In this document: piece by piece, positions 1-8,190 of the stretch | How the letters are laid out: each line of letters starts with the position of its first letter | How positions within the stretch are numbered: the first letter of the stretch is position 1 | From: JBDKJS01 sp039806065 | GTDB taxonomy: Bacteria > Bacteroidota > Bacteroidia > AKYH767-A > 2013-40CM-41-45 | Direction of reading: 5' to 3' | Length of the DNA: 20,180 nucleotides | NCBI GenBank assembly: GCA_039806065.1 | Contig: JBDKJS010000006.1 | Coordinates: 1-20,180 of the forward strand | The notes under the pieces: generated by a model | What the model saw: the letters and a program-made list of their open reading frames with translations, nothing else | The model's database searches: none | Told to the model about the DNA's origin: nothing | Made by a program: the position numbers and the translations under genes

Positions 1-2823
1 AACCTAGGACTGAAAACCGTGGTTACTGAAATGCAACTCAATGGCGACCCCAGCCTGCCACTTTACCATTGGGAAAAACCTGAACTGGTAATGGAATTAC
101 CAAACATTTCTTTTAATCCTGCCGAAGTAACTACCGATCAATCGACCTTTGATATCAATATTATTACTCGCAATTGGGGAAAGGCCGTAACCGATTCATT
201 TTATGTAAAAATAAAAAGAACGCTTCCCTCAGGTATTGACTCCACTTATTTAATCAAACGAGGTAAATGCTATTATGCCGATACTCTCACCTACACATTA
301 CGAAATTATGGTTTTAACAGCGGTGGTCTAAATAACTTTGAAATTAGTGCCGATCTTGATAGCAATACCATTGCTGAACAATCAGATGAATTTATTAATA
401 ATAAAACTGTAGCCGCATTATTTGTGAAATCAAGTGATATCATCCCTGTTTATCCCTATAAATATGCCATATATCCCTATAGCACCGTAACACTAAGGGC
501 AAGCACTGCCAATCCTTTTGCTACACAGCGTACTTATAACTTTGACATTAGCAATGTGGACCTTTCAAAAGAACCGATGGATAGTGCCTCTACTTATTAT
601 TTTGGAAGTGTAACTACTTCAGGTGGGTTGGTCAGTTGGACTCCACCCCTATCGCTAGTTGATAGCAGTGTGTATTATTGGCGTGTGTGGGACGACTCCC
701 TTCAATATGACTCTGTAACCTACCGTATGAATCAAAGTAGTTTCCAGTTTATTCCGGGTAAAAGAGGATGGTCGCAAGCAGATTTTTATCAATTTAAGGA
801 AAATGAATTTAAAAATATAGTTCAAGACTCGGTGCACGAAGAATTTGATTTTGTGGTAAATAAAAAGTTTTTGGACGTGACCAATTGGGGTAGCCCAGCA
901 TTGCCCAATGAATATAATGAAACTGGCTACACGCTGAATGCCCAGCCTGCAGATTATAATGGATGCGGTGTGACTCCCTATGTGGTAGTAGCTGTAATTG
1001 ATTCCGTAACCCTAAAGCCTTGGAATAATTGTAATAATAATTTTGGACAGCTGAATACTTTTACCAGTGGCGATTGCAGCGTTGAAAATCCTGTGGGTAC
1101 TGGAAACTGCAGAAGTAGGTATGAGAACTTTTTCTTTTTCAGATACAACCAACCAAGTGAGATGACCGCCTTCCAAAACATGCTCAATGCCATACCAAAT
1201 GGAAATCACGTGATCGTGTATAGCTGGTTTCCGGCCTTCTACTCTAACTATCCTGACTTTCAAAATGCAATGATCAATATTGGATTTAGTGATATTAACT
1301 TGGTATTTGACACCACTCCTTTCATATTCTACATGCAAAAAGGAAATATCAATAGCGAAACACATAGCTTTGGCACTACCAGCAATCAAAGAATTACACT
1401 AAGCACATTGCTGGAAGGGGTATGGAATAAAGGGTCGCAAGTATCCAATACCATAGGACCAAGTACTCAATGGCAAAGTTTGCATTGGCTGCAAACCCCA
1501 AAAGAAAATATTGCGTTAAGAGATTCTATAACGCTAAGCATTTATGGCCTCAATGCCAATACTAATAATTGGGACACCCTGCGCTATGGCATTCAAGTGC
1601 CCGTATATGACACCACACTCAGTTGGATAGATGCAAATTTATACCCTTATATTAAAATTGAAGCTTACCAACAAGATGATTCCCTGCGCACCCCTCCTCA
1701 AATGCAACGATGGCAGATTTACTACCAAGATGTGCCTGAAGCTGCTTTGAATGCAAACAGAAGCTATGTTTTTTACAACAACCCACTCAATGAAGGCGAT
1801 ACTGTGAAAATTAAAATAGCAGTGGATAATGCAGGCGATTTGGCAATGGATAGTTTAAACATGCTTTTTTATGTATATGATAGCAACGGCCAGCGCCACA
1901 ACATCAAAGAGTATAAAACTGATAGTTTAAGAACCAACCAATTTGTAGAGGCTTTCGCTGTATGGGACGACACGTATGGAAGTGCCGGTATCAATAGCCT
2001 ATGGGTGGAAGCCAATCCATTTGGCAATGCACACCAATTAGAACAATACCATTTTAACAACATAGCCGAAGTTAAATTTAATGTTATGCGCGATGATGTA
2101 AACCCCATATTGGATGTAACATTTGACGGTGTGCACATACTGGATGGCGATATAGTAAGTGGCAAACCTAACATTAACATTCAACTTCACGATGAAAATA
2201 AATTTTTAGCGCTGAATGATACAAGCAATTTTAGAGTGTACTTAAAAACACCTGGAAGCAACACCAATCAATTGCTGAGTTTTAGTCAATTGCAATATGG
2301 TACAACCATGCGATTTACCCCTGCTGTGCTTCCCAAAAATTCATGTAGGATTGAATTCAATCCCGAGCTGCTAGCAGATGGTCGCTACCAACTTGAAGTG
2401 GAAGCCACCGATAAAAGCAGGAACGAATCGGGTAAATTTAATTATAAAATCACATTTGAAGTGGTTAATAAATCAACCATTACTGAGGTGCTCAATTATC
2501 CAAATCCTTTTAGCACATCTACAAAATTTGTATTTACGCTTACTGGCAATACTGTTCCTGATTATTTTAAAATTCAAATATTAACCGTAGCAGGTAGAGT
2601 GGTAAAGGAAATTACTCAAACTGAATTGGGTGAAATTCACATAGGCAGAAACATCACTGATTATGCCTGGGATGGCAAAGATCAATTTGGCGATCAACTA
2701 GCCAATGGTGTTTATCTATACAGAGTGATCAGCAAGATCAATGGTGAATCAATAGAAAAACGCGAAACCGAAGCTGATAAATTTTTTAATGACGGCTGGG
2801 GAAAAATGTATTTGATGCGATAA
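1..2823 (+). CDS. porU2: PorU2-like T9SS C25 peptidase, C-terminal part (5' end outside window)
   Basis: The reading frame is open from base 1 without a start, so this is the last 940 residues of a longer protein. The visible part opens with a GDPSLPLYHW segment, which resembles the end of the caspase-like C25 (gingipain/PorU) domain. Beta-rich Ig/CARDB-like modules follow (for example around residues 40-130 and 590-650). A central module contains VVVAVIDSVTLKPW and HVIVYSWFPAFYS. The last 110 residues form an FlgD-like Ig domain: YPNPFSTSTKF, then YAWDGKDQFGDQLANGVYLYRV, ending WGKMYLMR. This tail is typical of Bacteroidota proteins annotated as putative T9SS sortase PorU2, which act at the outer membrane. 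The catalytic His/Cys lie upstream of the window and cannot be checked. A small membrane-protein gene starts 6 bases after the stop. Assignment to PorU2 rather than another C25 peptidase rests on the tail and is an inference. Confidence 0.75.
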   Translation, partial: NLGLKTVVTEMQLNGDPSLPLYHWEKPELVMELPNISFNPAEVTTDQSTFDINIITRNWGKAVTDSFYVKIKRTLPSGIDSTYLIKRGKCYYADTLTYTLRNYGFNSGGLNNFEISADLDSNTIAEQSDEFINNKTVAALFVKSSDIIPVYPYKYAIYPYSTVTLRASTANPFATQRTYNFDISNVDLSKEPMDSASTYYFGSVTTSGGLVSWTPPLSLVDSSVYYWRVWDDSLQYDSVTYRMNQSSFQFIPGKRGWSQADFYQFKENEFKNIVQDSVHEEFDFVVNKKFLDVTNWGSPALPNEYNETGYTLNAQPADYNGCGVTPYVVVAVIDSVTLKPWNNCNNNFGQLNTFTSGDCSVENPVGTGNCRSRYENFFFFRYNQPSEMTAFQNMLNAIPNGNHVIVYSWFPAFYSNYPDFQNAMINIGFSDINLVFDTTPFIFYMQKGNINSETHSFGTTSNQRITLSTLLEGVWNKGSQVSNTIGPSTQWQSLHWLQTPKENIALRDSITLSIYGLNANTNNWDTLRYGIQVPVYDTTLSWIDANLYPYIKIEAYQQDDSLRTPPQMQRWQIYYQDVPEAALNANRSYVFYNNPLNEGDTVKIKIAVDNAGDLAMDSLNMLFYVYDSNGQRHNIKEYKTDSLRTNQFVEAFAVWDDTYGSAGINSLWVEANPFGNAHQLEQYHFNNIAEVKFNVMRDDVNPILDVTFDGVHILDGDIVSGKPNINIQLHDENKFLALNDTSNFRVYLKTPGSNTNQLLSFSQLQYGTTMRFTPAVLPKNSCRIEFNPELLADGRYQLEVEATDKSRNESGKFNYKITFEVVNKSTITEVLNYPNPFSTSTKFVFTLTGNTVPDYFKIQILTVAGRVVKEITQTELGEIHIGRNITDYAWDGKDQFGDQLANGVYLYRVISKINGESIEKRETEADKFFNDGWGKMYLMR

Positions 2824-2829
2824 TTCACC

Positions 2830-3057
2830 ATGCAAACAACAGATTATTATGGCACCATTGGTGTGAGTTTAATTTTGCTTGCATTTTGGTTACTTAGCAT
2901 TGGCAAGGTAAGTGCCAAATCAAATGTTTACTTATTACTAAATGCCATTGGCGCTTTGCTAGCATGCTATGCTTCCATCCTACTCTACTACTGGCCATTT
3001 ATTATCTTAGAGGGTATTTGGGCAATGATAGCCTTCAAGACCTTGTTGCGTAAGTAA
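2830..3057 (+). CDS. Small integral membrane protein, CBU_0592-like family
   Basis: This 75-residue protein is almost entirely hydrophobic. Likely membrane segments are at residues 9-27, 34-53 and 54-71, with short polar turns (IGKVSAKSN, positive at residues 26-30) and a basic C-terminus (KTLLRK). Length and pattern, with the segment GVSLILLAFWLLSIGKVSA and a YWPFIILEGIWAMIAF end, resemble the CBU_0592 family of small bacterial membrane proteins, whose function is unknown. It starts 6 bases after the PorU2-like stop, so it is probably co-transcribed. The stop lies only 5 bases from the stop of the convergent carboxylase gene. There is no catalytic motif. Coding status is well supported by the hydrophobic pattern; the function is unknown. 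Confidence 0.75.
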   Translation: MQTTDYYGTIGVSLILLAFWLLSIGKVSAKSNVYLLLNAIGALLACYASILLYYWPFIILEGIWAMIAFKTLLRK

Positions 3058-3062
3058 AGTCG

Positions 3063-4697
3063 CTAGGTTTGGATTACACCCACATTGTAAGGCTGGGTAA
3101 GGGGTGCATGGTTGGCTGCCTCGATGCCCATACTTATCCATGTCCGAGTATCAACAGGATCAATAATAGCATCTAACCACAAACGAGCTGCTGCATAATA
3201 AGGTGTGGTTTGCCTATTGTATTTGTCTGTAATGGTTTGCAACATGGCGTCTTCTTCTTCCTTGGTAAGCTGCTGACCCTTTGCCTTTAATGCACTTACT
3301 TGAATTTGCAAGAGAACTTTGGCTGCTTGTGACCCGCCCATTACCGCTATTTGTGCAGTAGGCCAACCTACTATCAGTCTAGGATCATAAGCCTTACCAC
3401 ACATGGCGTAATTTCCAGCTCCATAAGAATTGCCAATTACGATGGTAAACTTGGGTACTACCGAATTACTCATGGCATTTACCAACTTAGCTCCATCCTT
3501 AATGATGCCCCCCTGCTCGCTTCTGGATCCTACCATAAACCCTGTTACATCTTGCAAAAAAACCAACGGAATTTTACGTTGGTTGCAATTCATGATAAAC
3601 CTGGCTGCCTTATCAGCACTATCGCTAAAGATCACTCCACCAAACTGCATTTCACCCTTTTTGCTTTTCACCACTTTACGTTGATTGGCTACTATTCCCA
3701 CCGACCAACCATCTATGCGTGCCAGGCCACAAACAATACTTTGACCATATTTAGGTTTGTATTCATCAAAATCGCCAGCATCTACCAATCGTTGAATGAT
3801 GGCATGCATATCATATTGCTTGCTGGGTTCATCAGGAATAATACCATAAACCTCCTTGACCTCGTACTTTGGAGGTTGTGATTTTTCGCGGTTAAATCCT
3901 GCTTTTGGTAAACTGCCAATTTTTGAAAAAATATTTTTTATGTGATCCAATGCAGCTTGGTCATTTTCAAATTTATTATCCGTAACACCACTGATCTCAC
4001 ATTGTGTAGTGGCACCACCCAGTGATTCATTGTCTATATCCTCGCCTATGGCTGCCTTTACTAAATAACTTCCGGCTAAAAATATACTTCCTGTTTTATC
4101 CACAATCATGGCTTCATCACTCATAATTGGCAAATAGGCGCCACCAGCTACACAGCTACCCATAATAGCTGCCACCTGGATAATGCCCATGCTACTCATC
4201 ACTGCATTGTTTCTAAATATGCGTCCAAAATGCTCCTTGTCTGGAAAAATCTCATCTTGTAATGGTAAAAATACTCCTGCACTATCTACTAAATAAATGA
4301 TAGGGATTTTATTTTCCATACTTATCTCTTGTGCACGCAGGTTTTTCTTGCCTGTCATCGGAAACCATGCACCAGCCTTAACAGTGGCATCATTGGCTAC
4401 AATAACACACAGCTGCTTGCTTACATAACCAAGCCCTACGATCACACCTGCTGCCGGGCATCCACCATAAGTTTCATACATGCCATCGGCTGCAAAGGCA
4501 CCTACTTCAATAAACTTTGAACCCTTGTCTATCAGATAGTGAATGCGCTCCCGAGCAAGCATTTTCCCTTGTTCCTTTTGCTTGTCGGCACTCCGCTTTC
4601 CTCCTCCTTCCATTATTTTCTCTAATTTATACCTTAGCTGATCAACCCTTTGACGCATGGCATCTTCGTTTTTATTGAATGTAATATCTGTGTTCAT
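3063..4697 (-). CDS. Acyl-CoA carboxylase beta (carboxyltransferase) subunit, methylcrotonyl-CoA carboxylase-like
   Basis: The 544-residue product is a full-length biotin-dependent carboxyltransferase of the propionyl/methylcrotonyl-CoA carboxylase beta type. It moves the carboxyl group from carboxybiotin to an acyl-CoA in the cytoplasm. Both crotonase-fold halves are present. The N-half has KMLARERI (45-52), the acyl-CoA site region DSAGVFLPLQDEIFPD (138-153) and GSCVAGGAYLP (180-190). The C-half has QDVTGFMVGSRSEQGG (382-397) and GNSYGAGNYAMCGKAYDPR (422-440). The segments EIFPDKEHFGRIF and AVMGGSQAAKVL resemble methylcrotonyl-CoA carboxylase beta (leucine degradation) more than the propionyl enzyme, but the usual DSGGANLPRQ core reads DSAGVFLPLQ, so the substrate is uncertain. 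No biotin carboxylase/BCCP subunit is nearby. The start was chosen because only about 30 polar residues precede conserved sequence. Confidence 0.9.
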   Translation of the reverse strand: MNTDITFNKNEDAMRQRVDQLRYKLEKIMEGGGKRSADKQKEQGKMLARERIHYLIDKGSKFIEVGAFAADGMYETYGGCPAAGVIVGLGYVSKQLCVIVANDATVKAGAWFPMTGKKNLRAQEISMENKIPIIYLVDSAGVFLPLQDEIFPDKEHFGRIFRNNAVMSSMGIIQVAAIMGSCVAGGAYLPIMSDEAMIVDKTGSIFLAGSYLVKAAIGEDIDNESLGGATTQCEISGVTDNKFENDQAALDHIKNIFSKIGSLPKAGFNREKSQPPKYEVKEVYGIIPDEPSKQYDMHAIIQRLVDAGDFDEYKPKYGQSIVCGLARIDGWSVGIVANQRKVVKSKKGEMQFGGVIFSDSADKAARFIMNCNQRKIPLVFLQDVTGFMVGSRSEQGGIIKDGAKLVNAMSNSVVPKFTIVIGNSYGAGNYAMCGKAYDPRLIVGWPTAQIAVMGGSQAAKVLLQIQVSALKAKGQQLTKEEEDAMLQTITDKYNRQTTPYYAAARLWLDAIIDPVDTRTWISMGIEAANHAPLTQPYNVGVIQT

Positions 4698-4836
4698 ATA
4701 CTATGTTTGCGGTGCGTAAATATACTATGTGTGGGAATATAAAAACTAAATCGCCTTTTAAGTTTATCAGCAATGTTGAAAAAACACCAAAAGCTAGGTG
4801 GAATGATCCTAAGTTTTAATTTAGCTTAGTGATCAA

Positions 4837-5190
4837 ATGAAAATAGCCAATGTAGTATTAATATTTTTTGCTGGTGGATTAGGTTCTATTTGCAGAGCAG
4901 GAATATCGCATTGGTGGCCTCAAACCAATACAGTGCTAGTAAACATTACAGGTTCGCTTCTGATTGGTTTGGTAGTGGCCCTAGCCGATAGAAATTGGAT
5001 AGACCCTAACAGTAGGTTAATTCTTTGTTCCGGATTTTTAGGTGGGTTTACCACCTTCAGTGCATTCAGTTTAGAAAATGTACAACTGGTGCAACAAGGT
5101 AATTACACCGCTGCTGTGGCCCATGCTTTGGGCAGCATGGCATTGGGTGTAGTAGCTTGTGCTATTGGATTGTGGTTAGGACAAAGATAA
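4837..5190 (+). CDS. crcB: Fluoride-specific ion channel, CrcB/Fluc family
   Basis: The 117-residue protein has four hydrophobic segments and the family signatures in order: GGLGSICR (13-20), NITGSLLIG (36-44, with the pore Asn) and GFLGGFTTFSAFS (66-78, including the paired phenylalanines of the fluoride path). Family members are dual-topology dimers in the inner membrane that let fluoride leave the cell. The length is that of a single-gene homodimeric Fluc, and no second copy is adjacent. The 139-base upstream region, shared with the divergent carboxylase gene, shows no recognisable fluoride (crcB) riboswitch, so control by fluoride is not evident. A secreted WD40-like gene begins 73 bases downstream on the same strand. 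Confidence 0.93.
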   Translation: MKIANVVLIFFAGGLGSICRAGISHWWPQTNTVLVNITGSLLIGLVVALADRNWIDPNSRLILCSGFLGGFTTFSAFSLENVQLVQQGNYTAAVAHALGSMALGVVACAIGLWLGQR

Positions 5191-5263
5191 TTGTCGAAAA
5201 CTTTGTAAAATACTCAATGCCCTAGAGGTATTACACTACATCGGCAGCAGTAATTTAGCACCA

Positions 5264-6646
5264 ATGTTATTTAAATATTTAATAAATACTTTTACGTTTA
5301 TTTTCCTTCTTTCATTTGGTATATGGGGGCATCCAAATTTATACCAACCCGTTATGAAAGAAAAGCTTAACGTAACCATTCATAGTTTCGTTAATAACTT
5401 AGATAGCAACACCTACCTTGCGCTTTCACAACAAGGGGCATTATTGGTGATTAACACTAATAGTTTGAAGGTGGAAAAAAGTTTATCATTATTTGATAGC
5501 CCTCCTACTAGCTTTTGTTTTAATTCTACCGATAGTCTACTGGCAGTGGCTTCTAGTGGCGGGCATCTGAAAATAATTGAGATTAAAAAAATGCGTGTAG
5601 TCAATGAGCTCTACAGTCCTGAATTTGAAGGAAATAATTTTATTGCTTTTTCTATTGCCGATGGGTTTATCTACTTTAATGCACATGGAAGGTTGTATAA
5701 AGTTCGATCAGATTTTTATACCACCCCTCAGAAAATATTTGATCTAAGTGCTTCCATTGCTGGAGGCATGATTAGTCAGGATAGAATGAAATTGGTATTT
5801 ACCAGTGGCACCACTTTAAAAGTAATTAATACCCTAACGGATGACATCACGCAAGAAATTAATTTAAATGACCATCAAAATATAGAACAATTTAAAAAAG
5901 TAAACCCAAACCAATTTGCCACTTGGAGTGCCGATGGGTCAGTTATAACCTGGAATTTGGGACTAAATGGTGTAAGCTATCCTCCTGCACATTGGTTCAA
6001 AGCTGGAAGTCCAGTACCATTAGCATTTAACACTCAGGCAAATTGGCTGCTAACAGCCGGAGTTGGGTATTGGATAAGGGTTTGGGACGCTGAAAGAAAA
6101 ACAATTTTTCAAGAATTATTTGCACATCAAGCAAAAGTGATCGCCTACACTTTTGTAGGTAATGAAGGAACCATCATTAGCAGTGATGAAGAAAACTCCA
6201 TCATTAAATGGTCAATCAACGCTGAACCAATTAATCCAGTAGTGGCCCCTGCTATACCTAGCCCCGAAATACCAGTTATATCAGCTGTAAAGCCACCTTT
6301 GGAAGGCCGGGCTGTGGTAAACACTGCTGATTTGATTTTTAAAGATAGCATCATTACACTCTATATTTATGATGACAAAAAATTAGATGGCGACACACTT
6401 AGCTTGATGTATAATAACGAATGGTTGTTGGAAAATTATGGCGTGAATAAATCAAAGAAAACAATTACTATTAAACTTCAGCCAAACTCGGACAATGCAT
6501 TGATATTATTTGCCAATACTTTGGGCACTGCTCCTCCAAACACTGCTGTGGTTGACATAGAATCTAGTTCAGGAAGAAGAACAGTAAGACTTTCTTCAGA
6601 TTTAAAAAAATGCAGTTCAGTAAATATTCGATATTCACCAAATTAA
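5264..6646 (+). CDS. Secreted WD40-like protein with a conserved C-terminal domain
   Basis: This 460-residue protein starts with a signal peptide (hydrophobic residues 8-20, likely cleavage near residue 22, G/HPNLYQ). Residues about 35-318 are degenerate WD40-like strands such as SSGGHLKIIEI, SADGSVITWNL, GVGYWIRVWDAE and SSDEENSIIKWSI, so a beta-propeller is likely. A proline-rich linker (about 320-347) leads to a C-terminal domain (about 350-458) with the pattern ITLYIYDDKKLDGDTLSLMYN, FANTLGTAPPNTA and SSDLKKCSSVNI. I recognise this pattern as recurring at the ends of Bacteroidota exported proteins, but I know no assigned function. It does not look like a standard T9SS sorting domain. The next gene, a T9SS cargo, starts 20 bases after the stop, so the two probably share a transcript. 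The protein is probably periplasmic or surface-associated; function unknown. Confidence 0.8.
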   Translation: MLFKYLINTFTFIFLLSFGIWGHPNLYQPVMKEKLNVTIHSFVNNLDSNTYLALSQQGALLVINTNSLKVEKSLSLFDSPPTSFCFNSTDSLLAVASSGGHLKIIEIKKMRVVNELYSPEFEGNNFIAFSIADGFIYFNAHGRLYKVRSDFYTTPQKIFDLSASIAGGMISQDRMKLVFTSGTTLKVINTLTDDITQEINLNDHQNIEQFKKVNPNQFATWSADGSVITWNLGLNGVSYPPAHWFKAGSPVPLAFNTQANWLLTAGVGYWIRVWDAERKTIFQELFAHQAKVIAYTFVGNEGTIISSDEENSIIKWSINAEPINPVVAPAIPSPEIPVISAVKPPLEGRAVVNTADLIFKDSIITLYIYDDKKLDGDTLSLMYNNEWLLENYGVNKSKKTITIKLQPNSDNALILFANTLGTAPPNTAVVDIESSSGRRTVRLSSDLKKCSSVNIRYSPN

Positions 6647-6666
6647 AAAACTCAAATCCTTATCCA

Positions 6667-8007
6667 ATGAAAAAACTATTAGTCACATTACTTTATCTCA
6701 TATTATCTAAATTTAATTTTGCTCAAAATTGGAATGCATTGGGCAGTGGACTTAATGATGAGGTGCAAGCTTTAATAGTATATAATGGCAACCTGATAGC
6801 TGCCGGAAATTTTTCGGGCGACAATGCCGGTGCTGTGCTTAATAAAATTGCTGCTTGGAACGGTAGTACATGGACTGCGCTGGGCAGTGGGCTCAATGGC
6901 AATGCTTATGCTTTAGCTGTTTTTAATGGCGAACTTTTTGTAGGTGGTGATTTCACCATTGCCGGAGGACAAGCAGTGCAAAGGGTAGCTAAATGGAATG
7001 GCACCAATTGGCAACCTGTAGGTGATGGCTTTAATCAAGGAGTGAGATGTTTTTTAGTAGCAAACGGTGATCTGTATGCCGGTGGAAATTTTATCAACTC
7101 TGGCGCGGCTACAGTGAATCATGTTGCAAAATGGAGTGCAGGAAGTTGGAATGCTTTAGGAAGTGGCATTACTGGAGGAAGTGTTTTATCAATGGCTTGG
7201 TTTAATGGTAGCATTTATGCAGGCGGAAATTTTACCGGACTAATAAAAAAATATGATGGATCATCGTGGAATACAAGTGGTAGCATTAATGGTTTAGAAG
7301 TAAGTGCGCTCATTAGCTGGGGGGCGAATGGGGCCACTAGTGGCAGCAATTTTTTTCTATGGGCAGCAGGCACTATTAATGCACCTTCGCAAGGATTGAT
7401 AAGAACCAATGACGGCAATTCATGGCTGAGTGCCGTAAACCAATTTACCGGTGCCAACAAACCTAAACGATTTTTCCCAACCTATAATTTCTTATTTACC
7501 AGTGGTGCTTTTACTGAAACAATTAATGGACGGAATGTAGATAAAATTGCCAAGTTTAGTAGTCAAAATGTATGGGATAGTTTAAGAAATGGATTGAATA
7601 ACGAAGTGGCAGCCATGACTTACTACAACAATGAATTGGTGGCAGCAGGAAAATTTACAGGTGCTAATGGTAGCAATAACTTAGCAAGGATTGCACGCTA
7701 CAGCATAGCTGTGGGTGTAGCTGATTTGTTTAATACTTTAAATGAAATTAAAGTTTATCCTAATCCGGCAATTGACAAAGCTACCATTGACTTCAATGTT
7801 TCTAAATATTTAGGTGATCTATCAGCTATCGTCTTTGACATGAATGGCCGCATGGTAATGGGTGCAGATTTAGGTTCAACACAAATCGGCAACTTATTAA
7901 ATTATAATCATACATTTAACCTGCAAGGTTTGGCTGTGGGCCAATACAATATAGTGGTAACGTCACCTGAAGGGGTATTGATTTCAAGGTTGGTGACCAA
8001 GCAGTGA
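6667..8007 (+). CDS. Secreted beta-propeller-repeat protein with T9SS C-terminal sorting domain
   Basis: The start at 6667 gives a clean signal peptide (MKKLLVTLLYLILSKFNFA, cut before QNW). An in-frame ATG at 6610 would add 19 residues before it and overlap the preceding gene. The 446-residue product carries six or seven repeats of about 45 residues, with WxALGSGLNxxVxAL starts and YNGxLxxGGxF strands, beginning near residues 22, 69, 115, 161, 201 and 302. This suggests a beta-propeller. Residues about 360-446 form a type A T9SS sorting domain: IKVYPNPAIDKATIDF, an IVFDMNGRMV strand and the end GVLISRLVTKQ. The protein should therefore cross the outer membrane through the T9SS and be released or anchored outside. 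Its ligand or role is not visible. Only 3 bases separate its stop from that of the convergent xseB. Confidence 0.9.
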   Translation: MKKLLVTLLYLILSKFNFAQNWNALGSGLNDEVQALIVYNGNLIAAGNFSGDNAGAVLNKIAAWNGSTWTALGSGLNGNAYALAVFNGELFVGGDFTIAGGQAVQRVAKWNGTNWQPVGDGFNQGVRCFLVANGDLYAGGNFINSGAATVNHVAKWSAGSWNALGSGITGGSVLSMAWFNGSIYAGGNFTGLIKKYDGSSWNTSGSINGLEVSALISWGANGATSGSNFFLWAAGTINAPSQGLIRTNDGNSWLSAVNQFTGANKPKRFFPTYNFLFTSGAFTETINGRNVDKIAKFSSQNVWDSLRNGLNNEVAAMTYYNNELVAAGKFTGANGSNNLARIARYSIAVGVADLFNTLNEIKVYPNPAIDKATIDFNVSKYLGDLSAIVFDMNGRMVMGADLGSTQIGNLLNYNHTFNLQGLAVGQYNIVVTSPEGVLISRLVTKQ

Positions 8008-8010
8008 TGA

Positions 8011-8190
8011 TTATTCATTTTCTGTTATTTCATTGATGGTGTTTTCAACGGATCGAAGTTGCGATTCGCAGATAGCTAGTAGCTCTTTAGCCTTAGCCAC
8101 TTTAGATGCAAGTTGATCTATCGATATATTTCCGGATTCTAGTTGGGCTACTATTTTCTGAAGTTCGGTGTAAGCTTTAGTATAACTCAT
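8011..8190 (-). CDS. xseB: Exodeoxyribonuclease VII small subunit
   Basis: A 59-codon frame on the minus strand reads MSYTKAYTELQKIVAQLESG at its start, followed by NISIDQLASKVAKAKELLAI and CESQLRSVENTINEI. This matches the XseB pattern: a YxEAxxELexIVxxLEsG-like first helix, a short linker, then a second helix with CxxxL. The small helical-hairpin subunit binds the XseA catalytic subunit to form exonuclease VII, which digests single-stranded DNA. At 59 residues it sits at the short end of the family. Its ATG overlaps the xseA stop codon as ATGA, which implies translational coupling and supports both the assignment and the start. Its stop is 3 bases from the stop of the convergent T9SS cargo gene. 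Confidence 0.93.
   Translation of the reverse strand: MSYTKAYTELQKIVAQLESGNISIDQLASKVAKAKELLAICESQLRSVENTINEITENE

Noticed and set aside
3351..3881. 176-codon open frame on the plus strand inside the carboxylase gene
   Set aside because: It is the opposite-strand shadow of a strongly conserved coding region, and its translation has no recognisable protein features.
4776..4817. Possible promoter TTG...TAAGTTTT before crcB
   Set aside because: The spacing is about 31 bases, beyond the usual 17-23, and the -7 box misses the final G.
4740..4836. Possible fluoride riboswitch upstream of crcB
   Set aside because: The conserved blocks of the fluoride motif and its pseudoknot partners are not present, and there is no terminator-like stem before the start.
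5181..5206. Inverted repeat ACAAAG/CTTTGT at the end of crcB as a terminator
   Set aside because: Six weak pairs around a 14-base loop with no T run; unlikely to terminate.
6610..6666. Upstream ATG for the T9SS cargo gene, overlapping the WD40-like gene
   Set aside because: It would place 19 mostly polar residues before an otherwise ideal signal peptide starting at 6667.
6738..6900. Repeated DNA (GGGCAGTGG...) as a mobile or CRISPR-like repeat
   Set aside because: The copies fall in frame with the propeller repeats of the secreted protein and encode ALGSGLN; they are protein repeats.
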